NCBI GenBank assembly: GCA_958295845.1
Contig: OY282376.1
Coordinates: 3,671,022-3,735,021 of the forward strand
Source of the DNA: Caldilineaceae bacterium
GTDB lineage: Bacteria; Chloroflexota; Anaerolineae; Caldilineales; Caldilineaceae
Length of the DNA: 64,000 bases
Direction: 5' to 3'
Under the pieces are notes generated by a model. That model had not been told where the DNA came from and did no database searches. It was given only the letters and a program-made list of their open reading frames with translations. The translations under genes were made by a program, and so were the position numbers. Below are positions 44,900 through 53,826 of this stretch, one piece after another (position 1 is the stretch's first letter; every line of letters starts with the position of its first letter).

Positions 44900-45314
44900 C
44901 TCGGCCGTCCTCGATGGCATTGACCAGCTCTTCTGCATCGGCGATAAATTGGGGCAGCAGTACTAAGGTTCTTTCGGCGAAATGCTCCCCGTATTCGTGC
45001 GTCGTTTCGTTGCGAACTGCGCGATATTCGAGCCAGCGTTCGCATGAGTCGCCGCTGATCAGGCAGTGCTTTGCTGCATAGCGAAATATATCATTGAAAG
45101 TGAGTTGATCTGCCTGCCGGTTGCTGGCAAAGTAGGGCCGAAGCCTCCTTTTGAGCAGTCGCCCGCTCTGCTCCAGTACGAGTTCAAACTCCTTTACGCA
45201 AGCCGCTCGGTAAATCTCATATTGCACATCACCGGCCTTGAACTGCTGCAGACCGTCCCATGCGGTTCTAAGCGTCAATAAGCAGCGCCTGATGTGCTCA
45301 GTGCTGATGGTCAT
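44892..45314 (-). CDS. hepT: HepT-type HEPN toxin
   Basis: A 140-residue all-helical HEPN-domain protein of the nucleotidyltransferase substrate-binding group. The toxin motif R-x4-H-x-Y is intact as R101-H106-Y108 (RNETTHEY). In studied HepT proteins this site cleaves RNA, and the Tyr is the residue AMPylated by MntA. CVKEFELVLEQSGRLLKRRL in the middle is the family's long helix. It overlaps the mntA start. Both proteins are full length, so the pair looks functional. Confidence 0.85.
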   Translation of the reverse strand: MTISTEHIRRCLLTLRTAWDGLQQFKAGDVQYEIYRAACVKEFELVLEQSGRLLKRRLRPYFASNRQADQLTFNDIFRYAAKHCLISGDSCERWLEYRAVRNETTHEYGEHFAERTLVLLPQFIADAEELVNAIEDGRDG

Positions 45315-45438
45315 GTGTATCTCCCGCGCTCAGATGAACTTTTCGGAAGCCATAGAGTCTCACACAGAACTGCCTCAGATTACCACTTGCTTCAAGCCTC
45401 AACAATCAAACGAGACCCACGAGACACGTGATGAAGAG

Positions 45439-45903
45439 CTAACTTTGGGTCCTCTGATCATCTAAAAAGCTGCGCAAAATCACAGCCGCGGCGACTGCGT
45501 CCTGGCCGGCGGCGTGCGACCCTTCTTCGGCGATCCACTGGTCGGCGGCAAAGCTGCTGAGGCGTTCATCCCAGAAGTCGAGGGGGACATCCTTGCCGCG
45601 GATGTTGCGCAGGGCCCGCGTGAAGCGTGCGGCCCAGTTGCGGATCTTTTTCGCTTGGGGACCTTCGGTGCCGTCCATGTTGTAGGGCAGCCCGCAGACT
45701 ATCAGTACGGCCTCTTCTTCTGCGTAGATTTTAGCGAGGGCGTCAAAGTCGGCGCGGCGGGTGCGGCGTTGCAGGGTTCGGATTGGACGCACGGTCAGGC
45801 GCAATGGATCGCAGGTGGCAACGCCGATGCGGGCGTCGCCCACGTCCAAGGCGATGATCTTGCCTGGCGGCATTGACTGTTTTGAGGTGGTAGGTTGGGT
45901 CAT
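45439..45903 (-). CDS. ruvX: Putative pre-16S rRNA nuclease / Holliday-junction resolvase RuvX (YqgF)
   Basis: A 154-residue RNase H-fold nuclease of the YqgF family. It has IIALDVGDARIGVA at the N-terminus with the first catalytic Asp, VCGLPYNMDGTEGPQA in the middle, and DERLSSFAADQW followed by DAVAAAVILRSFL with the last Asp. The family matures 16S rRNA 5' ends and has been proposed to resolve recombination junctions. I chose the ATG at 45903 (a TTG two codons earlier is also open). It is 13 bp after the baseplate-J-like gene and the last of the alaS operon. Confidence 0.9.
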   Translation of the reverse strand: MTQPTTSKQSMPPGKIIALDVGDARIGVATCDPLRLTVRPIRTLQRRTRRADFDALAKIYAEEEAVLIVCGLPYNMDGTEGPQAKKIRNWAARFTRALRNIRGKDVPLDFWDERLSSFAADQWIAEEGSHAAGQDAVAAAVILRSFLDDQRTQS

Positions 45904-45916
45904 CAGCAAGTGGAGA

Positions 45917-47515
45917 CTACTGCACGCTGCGGGCAGCTTCGGTTAGCTCGACGCGGACCTGAATGCGACTGGCGATCTGGGGGAGCGTGGCAAACCAGGC
46001 GGGATCCTGGTAAAACTCCGGCTCTCTGGCCAGCAGCCACTCCTCCTGCAGTCTGCGGGCCGCGTCCTCGGTGTTGAGACCGGTTACGGTGCGGCTGACG
46101 GCTCTCACATCGATGGGGATGACGTAGTTTCCGCTAGCGGTCATGGAGTAACGGAGTGTGCGCCCGGTTACGACAGTATTGGGCTCGACGGTGAATCTGA
46201 TCGATTCGGCCACGAGCTGGCCGCGTTCGGGCACTCCGCTGCGCAGAGAGATCATGGCGGCTTCTTCGGACTGGCTGCGATTGATTGCGCTTCCCTGGAT
46301 TAGAACGCGGAGGGTGAGGTTGATCTCTTCGGCGGGCTCGTCGTTGAACTGGTCGAAGAACTGGGCGGTTATGTAGGTGAGGATCGTATCCTCCGGCATC
46401 CACTCATCGTCACCTAGCTCCACGGACAGCCTCTCATTGGCCACTGCGCGGATACTGGTGTAGACCTGGTCCAGGAGGCGGTCCCGGTCCTCTTGCGTGA
46501 CCAGACGCACACGGGCATTGGCGCCGCCGGCGGTGGGCTCCGGATTGGTCACGCGGACGCGTGCGCGCAGACCTCCGGCGACGGTGGTGATCCTGTTGCT
46601 GGGTACGTTGCCGAGGATGCCCGGTTCGGTTGCTTCAATTTCGACTTCGGCCTGCGTGCCTAGCGGGCCCGCGATCTCAAGATCCTCCAGGATTCGGAAA
46701 TCGACATCTTCACCGGTGCTGGTGGAGACTATCGTACCGGCCGGGACTCGCACCGTACCGTTGGTCTGGTTGGTTATGACCACTTTGCCGGTGGCGAGGT
46801 CCACTTCGGACCACCCAGTACCGGTCGTGGCTACGTTCCCTGTTGCTTCAATAGTCGTCTCGATCAGGCGCGCCGATAGCAGTCCTTGCTCGAGGTCGGA
46901 AACTTCGAGCTGGGGGTCGGCGGTCAGAAGTACTGTCGTTTCCAGGGTCCGTTGACCGGGAACCAGTGTGACGGTGGCTGCGGGGAGAACGTAATAGACG
47001 AATCCGCCCAGAAACGTTGCCAGGAAGAGGCCGACAAACAGGTAGCCGATGAGCTGCAGCCAGGGTGGGGTCCCCCCTTGGTAGCGCCTGGTGGCGCGGA
47101 TGCGGCGGCTGCGAACTCGGTCAAAACTGGGACGGGCGCGCAGTTTTGGATCGATCGAGCCATTGCCTTTGCGCCAGTGAGGAGGCTCCGGGAGCGATAC
47201 CCCGGACAGTTGGGACTGGTTGTGTGGCGGGGGGGTTGTGCCCCAGCGGCGCCAGCGCGCGGCCGCTTCGCTGCCGAAAACGGGGATGCCCAGCCGTTTG
47301 GCGTTGCGGCGCACGGTGGGATCCTGGGTAACCAACGCCAACGCCTGTCCCTGGAGTTGGGACTGACGTTGCAGAAGGCGGAGCCGCGGCAGGCTTTCCA
47401 ACTGCGCGCAGCCTTCGGGCAGGACTACGGCCACTGCCCCGCGCCCAATGCGAGCGAGCTGCTGGCGCAAGACTTCGATGCGAATGTCAGGTTCAACGGT
47501 CAGGATTTCTGCCAC
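45917..47515 (-). CDS. Membrane protein with baseplate-J-like domain
   Basis: A 532-residue protein starting at a GTG. Residues 1-90 form a small alpha-beta domain (LARIGRGAVAVVLPEGC, LALVTQDPTVRRNAKRLGIPVFG). A basic linker (about 120-155) leads to one transmembrane helix (LIGYLFVGLFLATFLGGFVYYVLP, about 160-185). The exported part contains the baseplate-J signature: VVITNQTNGTVRVPAGTIVS, then AEVEIEATEPGILGNVPSNRIT. No other phage structural gene is near. It lies 61 bp after alaS and 13 bp before ruvX on the same strand. The domain pattern suggests a surface-attached structural or regulatory protein, but the function is unknown. Confidence 0.8.
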   Translation of the reverse strand: MAEILTVEPDIRIEVLRQQLARIGRGAVAVVLPEGCAQLESLPRLRLLQRQSQLQGQALALVTQDPTVRRNAKRLGIPVFGSEAAARWRRWGTTPPPHNQSQLSGVSLPEPPHWRKGNGSIDPKLRARPSFDRVRSRRIRATRRYQGGTPPWLQLIGYLFVGLFLATFLGGFVYYVLPAATVTLVPGQRTLETTVLLTADPQLEVSDLEQGLLSARLIETTIEATGNVATTGTGWSEVDLATGKVVITNQTNGTVRVPAGTIVSTSTGEDVDFRILEDLEIAGPLGTQAEVEIEATEPGILGNVPSNRITTVAGGLRARVRVTNPEPTAGGANARVRLVTQEDRDRLLDQVYTSIRAVANERLSVELGDDEWMPEDTILTYITAQFFDQFNDEPAEEINLTLRVLIQGSAINRSQSEEAAMISLRSGVPERGQLVAESIRFTVEPNTVVTGRTLRYSMTASGNYVIPIDVRAVSRTVTGLNTEDAARRLQEEWLLAREPEFYQDPAWFATLPQIASRIQVRVELTEAARSVQ

Positions 47516-47576
47516 TGGAATGACCCGGCCTTGGAATCAGGATTGACTCAGATGACAGGCGTAGCCTGCGCGCCTG

Positions 47577-50276
47577 CTAGCCAAGATTGGCCTCAACCCA
47601 ACGGGCCACCTGACCTAACGCCTCAGGCAGTTTTTCGGCGTGGCGCCCGCCGGCCTGGGCCATGTTGGGGCGTCCGCCGCCGCCGCCGCCAACGATTTTG
47701 GCGGCGTCGCGCACCAGGTTGCCGGCGTGGATGCCTTTCTCGATGGCGTCGTCGGTGGCCGCGGCCACCAGCATCGGCTTCTCGTTTATGACGGAGCCGA
47801 GTACGACGACGCTGCTGCCCAGTTTGTCGCGGAACCAGTCGGTCATTTGGCGCAGGGCGTCCACGTCATTCGCTTCGACCTGCTGGGCAAGGACGGCGAG
47901 GCCGTTCAGCCGCACGGCGTGATCGAGTAGCGTCTCGCTCTGCTGGCGGCTGAGCTGCGCGCGCGTCTGATCCAGTTCGCGTTCGAGCTGCCGGTTCTGT
48001 TCCTGGAGGCGCTGGACCGCTTCCGCGGTCTGCTCCGGCTGTACGCGCAGGCCGGTCGCGACGGTGTCGAGCGCGGCGAGGCGACTCGCCAGGACCGCGT
48101 GGGCGGCGCGTCCTGTCAGCGCCTCGATGCGGCGCACGCCGGCGGCGCTGCTGCCTTCGCTTGTAATGAGAAACGGGCCGATCTCGCCGGTGGTTCCCAC
48201 GTGCGTGCCGCCGCACAGCTCCTGTGAGACGTCTTCGCTTCCGTCGCCGATTGAAATTACGCGTACCGTGTCTTCGTATTTCTCTTCGAAGAAGGCGAGC
48301 GCGCCTTCGGCGACGGCGCGGTCAAAGCCTGTCAAACGATCTTTGACAGGATAGTTGGCGAGCACGGCCTGATTGGCCGCCTGCTCGATGGCGCGCAGCT
48401 GGTCTGCGTTGACAGGTTGCGGGTGGGAAAAGTCGAAGCGCAGCCGGTCCGGGGCTACAAGCGAGCCTCGCTGGCGCACGTGCTCGCCCAGCTGGCCGCG
48501 CAGCTCGGCGTGGAGCAGGTGGGTGGCGGTGTGGTTGCGCATGATGTCCCAGCGGCGTGAGGTGTCGATGAGGGCGTAGGCGGGATCGTCGACCTTTACC
48601 GTGCCGCTGGTGACCTCGCCCATATGGACGATTAGGCCGGGAATCGGACGCCGCATTGCATGGACGCGTAACGACCAGACCGGCTTCTGCATGTCCTCGG
48701 GGAAGTATTCGATTTCGCCGGAGTCGCTGACCTGACCGCCGCTCTCGACGTAGAAGGGCGTCTCGGGGAGGATGAGTTCGACCTCGTCGCCGGCGTGGGC
48801 CTGTTCGACTGCGTGGCCGTCCTTGATCAGGCCGATGACGGTTGTTGCGGCATCCTCGGCGTCTTCGTAGATCAGTTGGCGTACGCCGTCGGCGCCGAGA
48901 AGGTCGCGGCTTCGCAAATCCTCTATCATGGAGACGTAGACGGATAGGTCGGCGGCCGCGCCCTGCTGGTCGCTGCCGGACTGGCGGCGCTGTTGCTCAA
49001 GCGCCACCTGGTAGCCGTCCTCGTCAACGTCGAAGCCGTTTTCCTGGGCGATGTCGCGTGTTATGTCCAGTGGGAAGCCGTAGGTGTCCCAGAGGCGGAA
49101 GGCGTCCTCTCCGGGGATGGTGCGGGTTTGACCGGCTCGCAAACGGTCCATGAGGCCGTCCAGGAGAGAGAGCCCGGTGGTCAGGGCGCGTTGGAAGCGC
49201 TCCTCCTCGGCGGTCACGGTCTGCACGATGAAGTCTTCGTCTGCCTGTAACGCGCTGTAGTGAGCGCCGAATTCGGCGATGACGACGCGGCAAATTTCGG
49301 CCAGGAATGGCTCCTCGAAGCCGATCATTTTGCCAAAGCGGGCGGCGCGGCGGAGGATCATGCGGACGACATAGTCGCGGCCCTCGTTGCCTGGCATGAC
49401 GCCGTCGCTGATGAGGAAGGTGATGGCGCGGCCGTGGTCGGCGATGACACGGTAGCTGACCAGGTGCTCCTGGCGCTGGGCTTCGGTGTGACCCAACAGT
49501 TCCTGAATACGGTCCATGATCGGCGTGAAACCATCGGTATCGTAGTTGTTGTCCTTGCCCTGCAGAATCGAGGCGAGACGCTCCAGGCCGGCGCCGGTGT
49601 CGACGCTGGGTTTGGGCAGCGGGATGAGCTCGCCGCCGGGCTCGCGCTGCTCGAATTGCATGAAGACCAGATTCCAGATCTCCAGGTATTCGTCATCCAC
49701 GTTGACGCCGTCGGCGACCTGGTCTTCAAGATCGCCCCAGTAGTAGTGGATTTCGGTGCAGGGCCCGCAGGGGCCCACTTCGCCCATGTCCCACCAATTG
49801 TCTTTTTTGCCGAAACGCAGGATGCGTTCGGGGGGCGCACCCACGTTTTTCCACAGCTCGACGGCCTCGTCGTCATCGGTGTATACGGAGAACCAGAGGC
49901 GGTCGAGCGATAGCCCCAGCTCGTTGACGAGCAGATCCCAGGCGAACTGGATCGCGTCGCGCTTGAAGTAGTCGCCGAAAGAGAAGTTGCCCAGCATCTC
50001 GAAAAAGGTATGGTGGCGAGGGCTGGGGCCAACGTTTTCGAGATCGTTGTGTTTTCCGCTTACGCGCAGGCACTTCTGGGAGGTTGTGGCGCGGATATAG
50101 TCCCGCTTCTCCAGGCCGAGTAAGAGGTCCTTGAACTGCACCATGCCGGCGTTGACGAAAAGCAGCGTCGGATCGTCTGCGGGCACGAGATTGCCGCTAT
50201 CGACGATCTGGTGGTTCCGTTCCTGGAAATACTCGAGGAACCGTTTGCGAATTTCGAAGGTTGAAAGACTTTTCAT
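47577..50276 (-). CDS. alaS: Alanyl-tRNA synthetase
   Basis: An 899-residue class II synthetase charging tRNA-Ala. The catalytic core begins EIRKRFLEYFQERNHQIV, with LFVNAGMVQFKDLLLG and RASTSQKCLRV-like ATTSQKCLRVSGKHNDLENVG. The editing domain has NHTATHLLHAELRG and CGGTHVGTTGEIG, giving the four zinc ligands. The C-terminal dimerisation part has a coiled coil (RLQEQNRQLERELDQTRAQLSRQ) and the C-Ala domain with VGGGGGGRPNMAQAGG. Length is normal. It leads the operon alaS, baseplate-J-like, ruvX; close linkage of alaS and ruvX is known from other bacteria. Confidence 0.97.
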   Translation of the reverse strand: MKSLSTFEIRKRFLEYFQERNHQIVDSGNLVPADDPTLLFVNAGMVQFKDLLLGLEKRDYIRATTSQKCLRVSGKHNDLENVGPSPRHHTFFEMLGNFSFGDYFKRDAIQFAWDLLVNELGLSLDRLWFSVYTDDDEAVELWKNVGAPPERILRFGKKDNWWDMGEVGPCGPCTEIHYYWGDLEDQVADGVNVDDEYLEIWNLVFMQFEQREPGGELIPLPKPSVDTGAGLERLASILQGKDNNYDTDGFTPIMDRIQELLGHTEAQRQEHLVSYRVIADHGRAITFLISDGVMPGNEGRDYVVRMILRRAARFGKMIGFEEPFLAEICRVVIAEFGAHYSALQADEDFIVQTVTAEEERFQRALTTGLSLLDGLMDRLRAGQTRTIPGEDAFRLWDTYGFPLDITRDIAQENGFDVDEDGYQVALEQQRRQSGSDQQGAAADLSVYVSMIEDLRSRDLLGADGVRQLIYEDAEDAATTVIGLIKDGHAVEQAHAGDEVELILPETPFYVESGGQVSDSGEIEYFPEDMQKPVWSLRVHAMRRPIPGLIVHMGEVTSGTVKVDDPAYALIDTSRRWDIMRNHTATHLLHAELRGQLGEHVRQRGSLVAPDRLRFDFSHPQPVNADQLRAIEQAANQAVLANYPVKDRLTGFDRAVAEGALAFFEEKYEDTVRVISIGDGSEDVSQELCGGTHVGTTGEIGPFLITSEGSSAAGVRRIEALTGRAAHAVLASRLAALDTVATGLRVQPEQTAEAVQRLQEQNRQLERELDQTRAQLSRQQSETLLDHAVRLNGLAVLAQQVEANDVDALRQMTDWFRDKLGSSVVVLGSVINEKPMLVAAATDDAIEKGIHAGNLVRDAAKIVGGGGGGRPNMAQAGGRHAEKLPEALGQVARWVEANLG

Positions 50277-50560
50277 CGGACGCCTCGCTTGGGTCGGACA
50301 GACGTAAACGTAGTTTCCAGGGTAAGGTTCATTCCCATGCCTCTTAACGTACGGACTGCTGCCGATTGTAGCAAATTCGGGGCTGTTTAGGGAAACTTCA
50401 CGGCCTTCCGCTTTCGGTTCACTTTGCCTGAATCTTGGTGTTGATCCTGATTCGCGTTGATAATGGCACCACTGCTATCCGAACCCGTGTTCTCGATCGT
50501 TCACAGAGCGGTCTGCGTCCTCTGCGATTTGCGCCTTTCTCTAGACTCGGACACCTGACA

Positions 50561-51547
50561 ATGCCTGCTATCTCAGTTCGCGATCTACGCAAGACTTTTC
50601 AGATGAAGCGCAAGGCCGCGGGTCTGCGTGGAAGCTTGCGCGCGCTGTGGCGGCCGGATTATCAGTCGGTCGAGGCGGTGCGCGGACTCTCTTTCGAGAT
50701 GGAGGATGGGGAGTTGCTGGGCTTTATCGGCCCCAATGGCGCGGGCAAGTCGACTACCATTAAGATTTTGACCGGCATTTTGCACCCCAGCAGCGGCGAG
50801 GCCGCGGTGCTCGGCCATGTGCCCTGGGAGCAACGGCAGGCGCTTGCTTTTCAGATCGGCTCCGTTTTCGGTCAACGTCCTCAGCTCTGGTATCACCTGC
50901 CGGCGGTGGATACATTCTACCTGTTCGGCAAGATCTACGAACTGGACGATAGCTCGCTGAAGCGGCGAATCTCCTTCCTGGCAGAGGCCTTTGAGATAGA
51001 GGAGTTGTTGGAGACACCGGTGCGCAAGCTGTCGCTCGGCCAACGCATGCGGTGTGAAGTGGCCGCTTCGCTGCTGCATAAGCCGCGCGTTCTGTTGTTG
51101 GACGAGCCGTCGATCGGTCTCGACGTGGTGGCCAAGCAGCGCCTGCGCATGACGATTCAGCGCATGAACGAGCTGGAGGGGGTGGGCGTGCTGCTGACGA
51201 GCCACGATGCCGGCGACATTGAGACGCTGTGCAGGCGCGTGATCATCATCAACCACGGAGAGATCGTCTATCGCGATAAGGTATCGGCGCTGAAGCGGCG
51301 CTATTTGACGGTCAAGACTGTGGACGTACGCTACAACGAGCAGCTGGCCCCGGACTTCAGCTTGCCGGGCGTGGAGATGGTAAAGGTGGGGCGATACGGG
51401 GCGAAGATGCGCTTTGACACGCGGGTTACGCCGGTGGAGCCGGTGATCAGCGGCCTGGCGGCTGCGGGCAGCCTGGCCGACGTAACGGTTTCAGAGCCCT
51501 CGCTCGAGGAAGTGATCAGCGCGATTTACGAGCGCACGGAGGCTTGA
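50561..51547 (+). CDS. ABC-2 exporter ATP-binding protein
   Basis: A 328-residue ATPase with Walker A GPNGAGKST, signature LSLGQRMRCEVAASLL, Walker B VLLLDEPSIGLD and the switch His in LLTSHD. The Q-loop is IGSVFGQRPQLWYHLP, and the N-terminal FQMKRKAAGLRGSLRALWRPDYQSVEAVRGLSF insert is typical of the group paired with ABC-2 membrane proteins of the DUF990/ABC2_membrane_6 type. The start ATG at 50561 is at the domain start; the open frame upstream has no family match. It forms an operon with the two permease genes that follow. The exported substrate is unknown. Confidence 0.92.
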   Translation: MPAISVRDLRKTFQMKRKAAGLRGSLRALWRPDYQSVEAVRGLSFEMEDGELLGFIGPNGAGKSTTIKILTGILHPSSGEAAVLGHVPWEQRQALAFQIGSVFGQRPQLWYHLPAVDTFYLFGKIYELDDSSLKRRISFLAEAFEIEELLETPVRKLSLGQRMRCEVAASLLHKPRVLLLDEPSIGLDVVAKQRLRMTIQRMNELEGVGVLLTSHDAGDIETLCRRVIIINHGEIVYRDKVSALKRRYLTVKTVDVRYNEQLAPDFSLPGVEMVKVGRYGAKMRFDTRVTPVEPVISGLAAAGSLADVTVSEPSLEEVISAIYERTEA

Positions 51548-51549
51548 GG

Positions 51550-52404
51550 ATGCGTAGCAGAGAGGCAGACGTCCTCTCACCGGAGAGTCGCGTACGCGGT
51601 CCTGCGGCGGCGGCGGTGGTCGGCAAGTATTGGGCTATTTTTCGGACGCAGCTGGTGAACAGCCTTGCGTATCCGATCGATCTGCTGGGGCGTAGCCTGG
51701 CGATTGTCCTGTTCATGTGGATCTTCATGAACCTGTGGCGGGTTACATACGGGGCGACGGGCGCGAGCTCGATTGCGGGGCTGACGCTAGCCGACACGAT
51801 GTGGTACCTGATGATGGCTGAAGCGGTCATGCTGAGCAAGAGAGACTTGTCTGAGACCATCTCGGAGCAGGTGAAGGACGGCAGCGTGGCCTATCTGCTG
51901 AACAAGCCGTTCAATTTCATCCTCTACCATTTCGCGGCCGGTCTGGGTCACAGCCTTCTGTCGTTTGGCGGCAATCTCCTGATCGGCAGCGGGATCGTCT
52001 GGCTGATGGTAGGCCCTCCGCCGGGAATCATGGGGTGGCTTTTCGCCGGGGTCGCGGTGGCACTCTCGTGGCTGTTGGACTTCTGTTTTTCGACGCTGAT
52101 CGGTCTGAGCGCGTTTGTTGTCGAAGAGACGAATGCCTTTCGCTGGATCTACCAGAAGTTTCTGCTGCTGCTGGGGGGCGTGCTGATTCCGCTTGACTTC
52201 TTTCCGGCCTGGTTGCAGACCATCTCGCTCAATCTGCCGTTCGCCTGGATCATTTACGGGCCGGCCCGCCTGTTTGTCGACCCCAGCCTGGCTCGGCTGG
52301 GGCAGGTCTTGCTGCAACAGGGAATCTGGCTGGCGGTATTCGGCGGCATCGTGTGGGTGACTTACCGGCGGGCGGTGGCGCGTCTGGTGATAAACGGGGG
52401 CTGA
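51550..52404 (+). CDS. ABC-2 exporter permease, subunit 1
   Basis: A 284-residue membrane protein with six predicted helices, including LLGRSLAIVLFMWIFMNLW, a LNKPFNFILYHFAAGLGHSLLSF region and LLLLGGVLIPLDFFPAWLQ near the end. It resembles the ABC2_membrane_6 permease class. The ATG at 51550 has GGAGG upstream at about 7 bp and lies 3 bp after the ATPase stop. Typical partner of the next gene in a heterodimeric permease. Confidence 0.85.
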   Translation: MRSREADVLSPESRVRGPAAAAVVGKYWAIFRTQLVNSLAYPIDLLGRSLAIVLFMWIFMNLWRVTYGATGASSIAGLTLADTMWYLMMAEAVMLSKRDLSETISEQVKDGSVAYLLNKPFNFILYHFAAGLGHSLLSFGGNLLIGSGIVWLMVGPPPGIMGWLFAGVAVALSWLLDFCFSTLIGLSAFVVEETNAFRWIYQKFLLLLGGVLIPLDFFPAWLQTISLNLPFAWIIYGPARLFVDPSLARLGQVLLQQGIWLAVFGGIVWVTYRRAVARLVINGG

Positions 52405-52407
52405 GCG

Positions 52408-53205
52408 ATGGGCCGTCAACTTTCTTTTTTGCTGGCGTTGTGGAAGACGAATCTTCTCAGCGCGATGGAGTACCGGGTCTCCTTCCTGACGCAGGTGGTG
52501 GGGATGATGCTCAACAATGCCCTCTATTTTGTTTTCTGGATCATATTCTTCGCCCGCTTTGAGGAGATCAATGGCTGGGACCTGGTGGACATGCTCTTTT
52601 TGTTCGGCGTTGTCGCGACCGGTTTTGGGGCGGGCACCTATCTTTTCGGCAATGCCATCCGCCTGTCGTCGCTGATCGCCGAAGGTCTGATGGACTACTA
52701 TCTGTCGCTGCCGCGTCCGGTCTTGCTGCATGCGCTGGCGAGCCGCAGCAATGCGTCTTCTGCGGGGGACTTTACGTACGGGCTGTTCAGTTTTGGTGCG
52801 GCGATCTACTTCTCCGGGTCGTTTAACGGTCTGATGTTGCTGCGCTTTGCCCTAGGCTGCCTGGCTGCCATGGCCGTACTCGTCTCATTTCTCGTGCTGG
52901 TGCAGAGCCTTACCTTTTGGATTGGAAATACGAGCCTGCTGACAGCCAGTGCTTTCAACGCCATTGTCACTTTTTCTCTATACCCGATCACTCTCTTCGA
53001 CGGGACGGCGAAGCTTGTTCTGTTTACGCTGATCCCGGCGGCTTTTATCGGGGCACTGCCGGCCGAGTTTGTGCGCAAGTTTGATCTGTTGCAGCTGGTA
53101 CAGATCTGCGCGGGCGGTGCGATTTTCCTTTTGCTGGCCGTCTTTGTCTTTTACCGCGGACTGTGCCGGTACGAGAGCGGCAGCGCGATTCAGGTACGCA
53201 TGTAG
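52408..53205 (+). CDS. ABC-2 exporter permease, subunit 2
   Basis: A 265-residue membrane protein with six helices (VSFLTQVVGMMLNNALYFVFW, FLFGVVATGFGAGTYLFG, VLVSFLVLVQSLTFWIG, IFLLLAVFVFYRG). It has the same permease class as its upstream neighbour and starts 4 bp after that gene's stop. The conserved SSLIAEGLMDYYLSLPRPVL motif is the family's cytoplasmic loop. Together with the ATPase it completes an exporter of unknown substrate. Confidence 0.87.
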   Translation: MGRQLSFLLALWKTNLLSAMEYRVSFLTQVVGMMLNNALYFVFWIIFFARFEEINGWDLVDMLFLFGVVATGFGAGTYLFGNAIRLSSLIAEGLMDYYLSLPRPVLLHALASRSNASSAGDFTYGLFSFGAAIYFSGSFNGLMLLRFALGCLAAMAVLVSFLVLVQSLTFWIGNTSLLTASAFNAIVTFSLYPITLFDGTAKLVLFTLIPAAFIGALPAEFVRKFDLLQLVQICAGGAIFLLLAVFVFYRGLCRYESGSAIQVRM

Positions 53206-53613
53206 GCGGGGAACTGCAGGGGAACTGCAGGGGAACTGCGGGGGTGAGGGGCTGGGGGTTAGTGGCACGAGACTTGGTGTGGAGGGGTAGACACTGTTGG
53301 CTAGACATGCTGCTGGGGAAGAATGAACACGGTGGCTGGCCAGGGCGGGGCGCTGCGGGGGCGCAGCCCCTGCACAAGAGAGGGCCGAAGGCCCGAACGC
53401 ACAACTGCAGGGGTCAGGGGTGAGTGGTCAGTGAATGAGCGATCTTTCGGAGATGGGTGTGATGACTGGACTCCGCCAATTCGATAGCAAAGGAATACCA
53501 GAGGATACACCATTTTGGGCTGCACTCATTTTGGGCAACTGTTTGCTCACGCCCCCCAGTTGTGATAGCATGAATCAGGCCATTTTCGACCAGATTTTAG
53601 ACGGGGAAGCCGT
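53206..53613. other. Spacer with short and dispersed repeats
   Basis: It starts with three copies of GGGAACTGC-(A/G)G (53210-53242) and then holds dispersed repeat copy B. No gene is seen. A TTGCTC, 17 bp and TAGCAT arrangement near 53540-53570 could be a promoter for the zinc-ribbon gene, but the match is weak. Confidence 0.5.
53284..53463. mobile_element. Dispersed non-coding repeat element, copy B
   Basis: The core at 53343-53410 matches copy A at 67 of 68 bases; both flanks also align (GGGGTAGACACTGTTGG, GGGAAGAATGAACACGGTGG, AGTGAATGAGCGAT). This copy lacks the heptamer expansion of copy A. No reading frame is inside. Confidence 0.6.
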
Positions 53614-53826
53614 ATGTCCGACTGCACTGAATGCGGAACCTGGAATCCCGATGATAAGGATGTTTGCTGGCGCTGCCAGACTGTTTTGCCGCGGCCGGTG
53701 GAAAAGAAGCCCAAGCGCCGCCTGGTAATACTCGGCATGCCGGTTTGGGTCTGGATTGTGGTCGGGTTGATCTTTGTTGTTCCTCTTTTTAGCCAGTGCG
53801 CGCAGCTTGGAGTCCCCGGCGGATAG
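53614..53826 (+). CDS. Small zinc-ribbon membrane protein
   Basis: A 70-residue protein. Residues 4-21 hold a CxxC...CxxC zinc ribbon (C4-TE-C7 and C18-WR-C21), then a basic KKPKRR stretch and one transmembrane helix (VWIVVGLIFVVPLF). It starts 15 bp after a GGGGAAG ribosome-binding site. Its TAG overlaps the GTG start of the first M42 peptidase by one base, so the two are co-translated. A membrane-anchored zinc ribbon could tether or regulate the peptidases, but that is only suggested by the coupling. Confidence 0.75.
   Translation: MSDCTECGTWNPDDKDVCWRCQTVLPRPVEKKPKRRLVILGMPVWVWIVVGLIFVVPLFSQCAQLGVPGG

Noticed and set aside
45917..47515. Prophage or contractile injection system at the baseplate-J-like gene
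   Set aside because: No tail, sheath, tube, terminase or capsid gene is near; the neighbours are alaS and ruvX.
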